Below, one piece after another: positions 23,401 through 32,400 of a stretch of 64,000 nucleotides of DNA. This stretch comes from Hippopus hippopus (lineage: Eukaryota; Mollusca; Bivalvia; Cardiida; Cardiidae). Within the stretch, counting starts at the first letter, position 1. The number at the start of each line of letters is the position of its first letter. A model generated the notes under the pieces. It had not been told where the DNA came from, searched no databases, and saw only the letters and a program-made list of their open reading frames with translations. A program made the position numbers and the translations under genes. Location of the stretch: assembly GCA_946811185.2 (NCBI GenBank), contig OX328112.1, positions 15,605,215-15,669,214 of the forward strand, read 5' to 3'.

Positions 23401-26400
23401 TATGTCAGTATTGAAAGTGTTTGTAGAAGACATAATAAATTTAGCTCAAATGATGGGCATTGTCATTTAACCCTATACTACACTGCAGAATTTTAGGCTT
23501 GCCCTTATTGTAAGTATTTGAAGACAACAAATTATTTGTGGAACAAATGATTGAATTTGTCTCTGAAAGGTAAGAAAACATAGTGGGAAAGGAGAAAACG
23601 CTTGTTACCAGCATTTTTCTCTTTTTCCTACTATATATTCAAAAGATTTCTTTCACAGGGTCGTTAAAACTGGGGATTTTGTGGTGAAGAATTAAAGGGT
23701 AGAAAACAAAGTGGGAAAAGGAGAAAAAGATTGTTACCAGCATTTCCTGTTTTTCCAACAATGGTTTCAGAAGCTTTGTTTCTTACAGTCATAAAACACA
23801 GGATTGTGTTTAAAGGGATAAAGTTTGTTTTTGAATGCCCAGTCTACTTATATATAACATCAGCAATTAGTTTAGCTGTTGGAATAATATCATCACACTA
23901 TATTACTGCTTTTTTATAAAAAGAAATGACCAATGAAATGACAGAATCTCTGTCATGAGATGAGTGTATTGCTTGTTGTAATTGCTTGCTCAGCTTGACT
24001 GGCTGTTGTATTCCTATCTAAAACACAGATAGTGGCTGCTATATATTGTTTAGCATATGCAGTAGGTTAATATGAAGCCTTTGCTTGCAAATATAAGGAA
24101 TGCCTGCACCAAGTGTTTCAAATTTTATGCAAGGACAAATAGTTTAGAATGTGAAGGAGAAAGAGCTGAAGCTAACAGTCCTATGTTTAAACACTTTCCC
24201 ACACAACAAAAATTTAAATTTGTCCAAATCGAAAGTATTTGCAGTGGTCAACTCAAATGTGACTTGCATGTTGATTTTGTCTTAGATTTCTTTTCCCACA
24301 ATGGTTTCAAAAACCTTTTCCCTCAGGGTCATTAAAACTTGGGATTGTTCGGTAAAGGATAAGAGTCTCTCTTATCATTACAATGTTGTAGTAGTTCTGA
24401 TTTGTTTAATTTTGTTTATCATGGTATTTATGTAGGTTCAATTAGATTACCCATTACTTTGATTTAATTTTTTTTCCCACTGATTAATGTATATTGGCTA
24501 AATCTAGACCTAGTGAAGACTTCATTTGATGAGGTTATATATGTTACATTTGAACAAACTTAGGCTCTACATTAAAGAAAGAAGAAAAATCTGGATTGGT
24601 TTGATATACTACTGTTCAGTGCTAGATACAAATAAAGCAGTATTTGATTTAACAAGCTTACATTTATCAGGATGTTCCACATGACGAATATCCAATGAAA
24701 ATAGCATTAATATATGGCTTGCAACATGCGAAAATGGGCATGCGGCACTTTACGACTACAGTAGATTTTGTCCTTCAGAACACATGCGCAAAACAGAAAA
24801 TTACATAAAAACGGAAAGTGTTGTTTCTGATTAGCCTGCGTGGATTGCGTAGGCTGATCCGAGACGACACTTTACACAAATGTCCGAATGCCCCTTTTCA
24901 CGTGTTGCAAGCCATATGAGTCATGCTCTGGGCAAAGGGGGATATTTAATGCATTGGGATAAAAATATTGGCCTGTGTTAGCCAGTGAAGACCGACATGG
25001 ATAAAAAGTTTGTGCTATTAGTAAATTTTCTGCATGTCCAAGGACCATTCTACATCATAATTTTATTGGTTGTTAAACAGAATGGATTCCATGGATCCAT
25101 AGATTTGTGATGTTTTGTTTGGTATGATGCATTAACCCTTTACCACACAATGCCGACTTTTAACGACTCTAAGGAAGAAGCCTTTTGAAAACATTGTGGG
25201 AAAAGGAGAAAATGCTGGTAACCAGCATTTTCTCCTTTTCCCACAATGTTTTCTACCCTATCAAAGAAAAATTGCATCACTTGAGTCAAATTGAAATACT
25301 TGTCTGCAATTGCTTTCAATTTAGACAAGGCTAAAATTTTGACGTCTGGTAAAGGGTTAAGAGGATGCATTTAGCCCATTTTTGTCAGAGGGATGGTCAT
25401 CTATATTCATTATTACTATCTTTCGTAAAGAGTGATAACCTGTAGAGTGTGGAATTGAAAAACATTTTCAATTTAAAAATAAAAGTAGATCAAGAGTAAA
25501 GTAGATATTAGATCAAATTGTATGAATTGTGCAGTCTTGATCTACACTGGCTGCAAAAGGCAGCTATAATGTTGACAGGCACTTTAAGAGTTAAAAAGAA
25601 TCATGGCAAACAGAGATGTTTCTTGTTTTGTGCAAGTTCTATATTCCCTACAATTTTTCGTATTCATCCATGTAAGATACATAACACAATAAAGTGAAAA
25701 GCGTTTAGTCATTTATTTTCACTTTTTGATGACAGTTATTTGTACTGTTTACAGGAAGATCACTTTTCATTTTGTAAGCATGACAACAATTAATTATTGC
25801 CTGATATTATCCAAGGACCTATCTACATTTTTTGAACATGTCTTATACTTTCATGCTTGTTGAAATAATGCAAATCTGGATGATTATGTGCCTGGCTACA
25901 AAAGTTTTATTTTATACTCTTGTAAAATTTTGATATTCTGGTTACCAGTATTTTCTCCTTTTCCAACCATGCGTCTGATGAAGTGCTGTTTAAACTTTTA
26001 CCATACAATATTCGAGTTCTAACATCCTTGAAGAAGAAAGCTTTTGAGAACATTGTGGGAAGAAGAGCAAATACTGGATACCAGTATTTTCTCCTTTTCT
26101 CTCAGTGTTTTCTGCGCTTCTAGAGGCACATTCCATCATTTGAGCCACATTTAATATATCATCTACAAATGCTTTCAATTGAGATAAGTCTAAAATTGTG
26201 TCACCTAGTAAGGGAATAAGCTGTATGTTGATGACTTTTTTGCAAAACAGTTTTGCATTCCTATTTATATATATGCTGAGCGCCCATAGCTTAGTCGGTA
26301 GTGTGCAGGACTTGAGAACAGGGGGTCGTGGGTTCGATCCCTGGCTTGGGCAATTTCTTTTGTAGGATTGATGATAGTCATTACAACAGGATTCATTCCT

Positions 26401-29400
26401 CTCCCACCGCTGACCATTGTTTCGACGATTGTTATGTGGTAAAGCAGCCAGTGCGCCTTGGACAGAAAATTGTGCGGAGTACTGGTAAAAGACTCCAGGA
26501 AAGCATGGATAGGTGCACTAGCTGCTGCGATATACCTCAAATAATACTGAAAATGGCGTTAAACACCTTATAATCAATTAATCCAATATGTATACTTGAG
26601 TTATGGTGGCCTGGCTCAGTAGCTCAGTGGTAAGTGTATCTGACTCTTGACCTGGTGGTTGCAGGGTCATTACGTAGCCAATGGAAATAAGACCACAATG
26701 GAAATAAGGGATCCTTTCCCTTTTTTGTGATATCCTTGGTGCTGATGTGCCTGATATGGTTCTATGCATTTCCATCATAGTTGACTTTTTATTTGAATAT
26801 GTTGCGTGCTACTGTTAAAACCATATTATGTACATTCAGTGCTAAATAAAATAAATAAATAAGAAATAAATAATGGCTAGGAAAGAAAGTTATGTCAGCA
26901 CTAGTGTGAGAATGCCAGGAAACACATGTGTAGGTGCACTAACTACCATGATATGACCTAAGCTGTTAAAATAGCTTTAGACTCCAGTACAAACAAGCAA
27001 ACATGATTGTATGTTCTTTTGATCTTTCCCAGTAAGCTATGTAATTCAGGATGGATCATAATCCATTACTTTACCTCATTTAAGACTAGAACACTCGGGG
27101 TGAGCTTTTGTGATCAGCCATCATCTACTGTCTATTAGTGTGATTACATTTTGAGATGTGGGTGGGGTGTGGGCTGCAATCTGATTTAAATTATACAAAA
27201 ATTACCCCACCCTTAAAGGTAACATGGGTTAGATTGACATATCTTTGGAAAAGTCGGAATAAATCTTATCAGAAAACGCAAAGCCTAGATCTTTGATACT
27301 GTGTATGTAGAATTATCTTATGTTGCTTTAACAAATTAAATCTGTATGTAAACTGTAAAACAACAGTTGCTCATATCATGACATGTTGTCCGATTCTGTC
27401 TAATAAGCGGTCCTGTACCAACATACCCCCTTCTTCTTCTTGTAGTGGTTAATGTGGGTATGTGCTTATTATGACCTGTGAATGCATAGAACAAAAAGTA
27501 CTTATCATACCTCATTACAAATATGTGTCTTGTGTATTATGTTAGGCTCATGTGCAATATGTTGTGATACTCATTTACCTTCTTTTACTCAAGAAAACTG
27601 CATGAGGTATCATGAGGCATGTTTTTATGTTATTGGATTTCAGATGAATTACATGTTATTTATTTGGATCTGTGATCATTCATACAGAAACTGGTCATTA
27701 AGTAGTAAATTGCACAAGAAGGGTTGGATAATAGAAATAAAAGTCACTGATCAAAAGGATTTTTTTAATTGATTTTGTCAAAGTGGCAATGAAGCTATCT
27801 AATCAACCAGTAAGCAGAGGGCAAGCAGTACTGATTATAAGATACTCAGTTTTACACATAAGGTAAATGATATAGGTATTGACATGGTTTTAAAAGGAAA
27901 AGTCGTCTGAGAACAGTCTTCAAACTTTCTGAAACATACCTACAAATGTGATATTTATTGTGATGACAAAATTAAAAAAATTGAAACCAGCTGAAATAGA
28001 TATTTGTGTGATTTCAGCGGTCTCAAATGTTACGTACAACCTTGCAAGTGATCAATCATAGTGATGAATATTCACTTTAGGTAACTCTTTTAGGAAAGCA
28101 ACATTGTTTGATGTATACCATGCAGTGTTTATCAGAGAACAAATCTCTTTTACTTCTGATTTCAACAACCAATGAAAAATGTATATATCTTACATGTTAT
28201 TGAATACACATTATAATTATTTCTATACTTAATTATTCAGAGATCTTGCGAAAGGAAGGCCAGTTGTGCTAAAAATAAAGAGGTAACCAAGCTGAGAGCC
28301 ACATTCTGTAAACTGCATGTAACATATCATTCATATCAGTGTTGTTTATGATGTCAATTAGACCTAGCTGCAACTGTGATAGAATGAAAGTTGTCATTAC
28401 TTGTCAATCAAAAAGGCTCTGATTTATTGGAAAATTGATATTTTTTTTGTCCATCATCCAGAAATTTGTCCCACCATTTTATCCCCCAAATACTTCACTT
28501 TCAATTTAACCAGATCTTTTAAACAATTTTGAAATTTCGACAATTTAAACTTGGTTACCGGTATTTGGCTGTTTCAACTTCAAAAGTTTTACTGGTTATT
28601 TTTGGCAGATTGTCGTATCGTCAGACTCTTTATGTCTTTGTTAAGCCACAACCATATTCTAGAAAACTTATTAATGCATATTGTAAGGCATTGCCATTTA
28701 CACATTTTTATCTTTCAGTGGACATGTTTTTCTAAAAAGAAATTACTGCAAAGAAAGAAAGTGTTAGTTACTAATGCAATTTATATATCTGACCACCCTG
28801 TCATTAGCTCACTGAACAAAGGCCATTGAGCTTATGCCATGGCTCTTTGTCCATTTTGCTTGAGTGTATAATTATGTGTGTCTATTATTTTCTATTCCAA
28901 ACATCATCTTTGACACTACTTACACAATTTTGACCAAGCTTCACAGAAATGATCCTGCCATGGTCATCTTCAGAATTAGTTCAAAGAAAACATTTTCACT
29001 TCAAATTCTTATTCCCATGGTCACAAAACTGAAAAATATTGAAAGTCTGTGTTCTCCAGTACCACGGTGAAATTCTCTACAAACTGGCATGAAGCACTGT
29101 TGGACCTTTCTCAGATTTCCTGATCTAGTTTTGATCTGTCAGAGACTGTGGCTGCTGTAGGCATGGTTAATTACAGTTTCTCTTGAGATACATGCAGTGA
29201 TCAAGGGAAATAACACATGTTTTCTGATGACATTTTTTTGTTTTGTTTGTATTAGAGTTTAACGCCATTTATCAGCTCAGTTCATATCATGGCAGTCAGT
29301 GACGCATCCATGTATTCCTGGCTTTCTGATACCAGTACTGACACAACTTTCTTTCGAAAGCCACTGACTACTTTTCTCACATGCATCAGAGGTGAGAGGA

Positions 29401-32400
29401 GAAAAGTCGCCAGAAAGAAAGTTTGCTGCAACCAGGTATTGAACCCGCAACCTCCAGATCACGAGTTAGATAAGCTGCCAACTGAGCTACCTGGCCGGGT
29501 TTCTCATGATATAGTTAACCATTTATTCCTATTATTATTATACTTCACTGTGACATTGTTGGTATTGAATATTCAAAGTTTTAATTTTTGTTCCAAAAAT
29601 TTTCTATTCATGCAAAAGAGAAAAAGTTTTCTGCTACTAATTTTTTGGAAAACTATTTGCAGGGGTTCATTAATATTTAGTATGAATGAGACTGGTGTAA
29701 ATCTGCTTGTATTCATTGATACCATCTTGGCATGTAAAAAGTCTGACTGTTTTGGGCTAAACTAATTGTCTCAGTGAAATTTCATTGCAACATTACCTTC
29801 TAATGGATTAATGTCTCTGTCTAAGCCAACTGTAGTACATTTACCTATGTGTAAGTGAGTGATATAGGGCCTTCATGGTACTCTTGTTTTCATTCATAAA
29901 AGCAATTAAATGCTGATTATCCTGATTTATTAAGTTATTTTCAAATTTGTGTGCTGCAATTTTCATTAGTTAAAAACTAGAGCAGATGGAGACTTGTGTC
30001 GACAAAACCTGACAAGAAAATATTTTTAAAGCATGATGTCAGCTTAGGTTAGAACTTAAGTTATGATATAGTTATGTGATTTATTTTTGCTTTTATATTA
30101 TCACTCTCTCCACAAGTTTCTCATTATGTAAGCTGTCTTCGCACATTCTTATGTTTTTGATGTAGATTTTTCACAGCAGTGTAAAAATAAAGGTAAAAAA
30201 AATAAATGTATTGCCTTTATTTTGGAGTTAAATCATTTAACTACAGGGGGCCTACATACATATACACCATGTTCTGGCTAAAGGGGGTCTAATGTATCTT
30301 CATGATGCATTATACCGAAAAGGTGGATCCATTAAATCCATTTTGTCTGATAACTGACTGAATCATGTGGTAGAATGGTCCTCACAGAAAATTTTCCCCC
30401 CTTTTCATGGGGGGGGGAAAAAAGTTTCAACCCAGGTTAGCCTGCGAAGGCTGACCTGGGTTGATAGTTTTCCTCCAGATGCATTATACCCCCTTTTCAC
30501 AGAGCATGGTTCATATTCATTTTGTCCTAACATTTTACAAGGTGATCACATGGTTTTACAACCCTTTTGATGATGACTTTTGAAATTGCTGTTGTAAAAG
30601 GAAAGAAAGCCAGTTTTTCTCTTTTTCCCCTGATGTTTTTTTTTTTACCCTTTTAAGTACTATTTCCATCATATTAGGTACAATTATTTTTTTCTACAAA
30701 AGTAATGCTTTAAAGATGAATGAGTGTAAACTTATGAGGAATTAACTCTTTACCAAGCGACAAAATTTTACACTGGTCCAAATTGAAAGCATTTGCAGAC
30801 AACAAATTGAATGTTGTTAAAATGGTGATTTCTTTTTTCGATGGTTAGAAAACGTTGTGGGAAAAGGAGAAAATGCTGGTTACCAGCATTTTCTCCTTCT
30901 CGCACAATGTTTTCAAAAGGCCTCTTTCCCAGGGTCGTTAAAAGTCGGGATTGTGTGGTAAAGGGTTAAGACATTTTTATTAGAATTTGCTGAATATCTG
31001 CCTGATTGGTCAATAAGATTGAATTTAGATAGTGAGAGACAGGGTTGTAGTGGTGAAAGATTGGCCTTTGAGTTTCATACCAAACGTGTGACTTTAAATC
31101 GCATGATGAGAGGGGTCATACTTTGGAACCACCCACATTACAGCATATACACTGGTTAACCCTTTACCACACAACCCCAAGTTTTAACGACCCTGAGAAA
31201 GAAAGCTTTTGAAAACATTGTGGGAAAAGAAGAAAATGCTGGTAACCAGCATTTTCTTCTTTTCCCACAATGTTTTCTTTTCTTTTACAGACAAATCCCA
31301 TTACTTGTGCCACATTTCTTATGTTGTTTGGAAATGCTTCCAATTTGGATCTGTCTATAATTTTGTTGTGTGGTAAAGGGTTAAAGTTTCCAGGAAGCAA
31401 ACCGAGTGATTGATACAAGTTGTTAGAACTTGTTTCACAGTCATTGTAAAATAGATAGCTTTAAACTTAAACTAAACTAAGTTTGAATTTATTTATCAAT
31501 CATGCTGGGAAATTGCATTCAAATTGCAGTTTCTGTATATTGGTAGCTACCAAATAGATAAATAAGACCTTGAGACTCCAAATATGACTCACTGCATATG
31601 AAATAAACTTCTAAGGGTGGTAGAGGACCTGAGACTTAGGGAAAATTCTGTCAGAGGATTTATGATAGTCAAAGCTACAGGATTAATTTCTCTCCCCTCT
31701 TAATCCTCTAAATTTTCACTGATCAAACAAGAAAGCAGCCAGTGGTTTTGAAAGATTGTTGTGTACAGTACTGGTAAAGGACTTCTGTGTATCATGGAAA
31801 GACACACTGGCAGCCACAACATGCATGAAATACAGATTAAATCATTGTTTGTATGGTGTTTTAACACTGTTTTCAACATTATCTCAGTTATATTGTGGCA
31901 GTTGGTGCACCTATACATGCTTTCCTGGATTTTCATTACCAGTACTTTGCACAATATTCCTCAGAAGCCACTGGCTTCTTTCCCACATGACCATCATAGA
32001 AGCAATGATCAGTGGTGAGAGAGGAATGAATTCTGTTGCATTGATTGTCATCAGTCCTCAGAGAGAAATTAAGAGTTGGGGTTCAAACCAGCGACCCCCT
32101 GGTCACAAGTTCTTTACAGTACTGACTAGATTTTGACTAGCCTAAAATCTTGTCAATTTGGTAAAGATTTAACGGAATTCATACCTGTGCTGACTGATCT
32201 TATATCCACAGTATTTGCTATGTTGAGATAGTCTGGCCAAAAACAGCCTTGAAATGTTGCGATATGGACTGAAAATGTCCATTCCATTCATTTGGCACAC
32301 CAGGGTCCGTATACACCAACCATTCTTAAGAACATTCTTTGTCTTATTCTTCAGAATTTCGTCATTGTGAAAGTAACAGAACTTCTGATTGGCTAAACCA

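Noticed and set aside
26281..26352. tRNA gene
   Set aside because: A- and B-boxes are present, but the acceptor stem is imperfect and the sequence continues into a body and tail shared with other SINE copies.
29289..29765. 158-residue + strand open frame
   Set aside because: Its first half is the complement of a minus-strand SINE; the remainder is low-complexity hydrophobic sequence without splice or start support.
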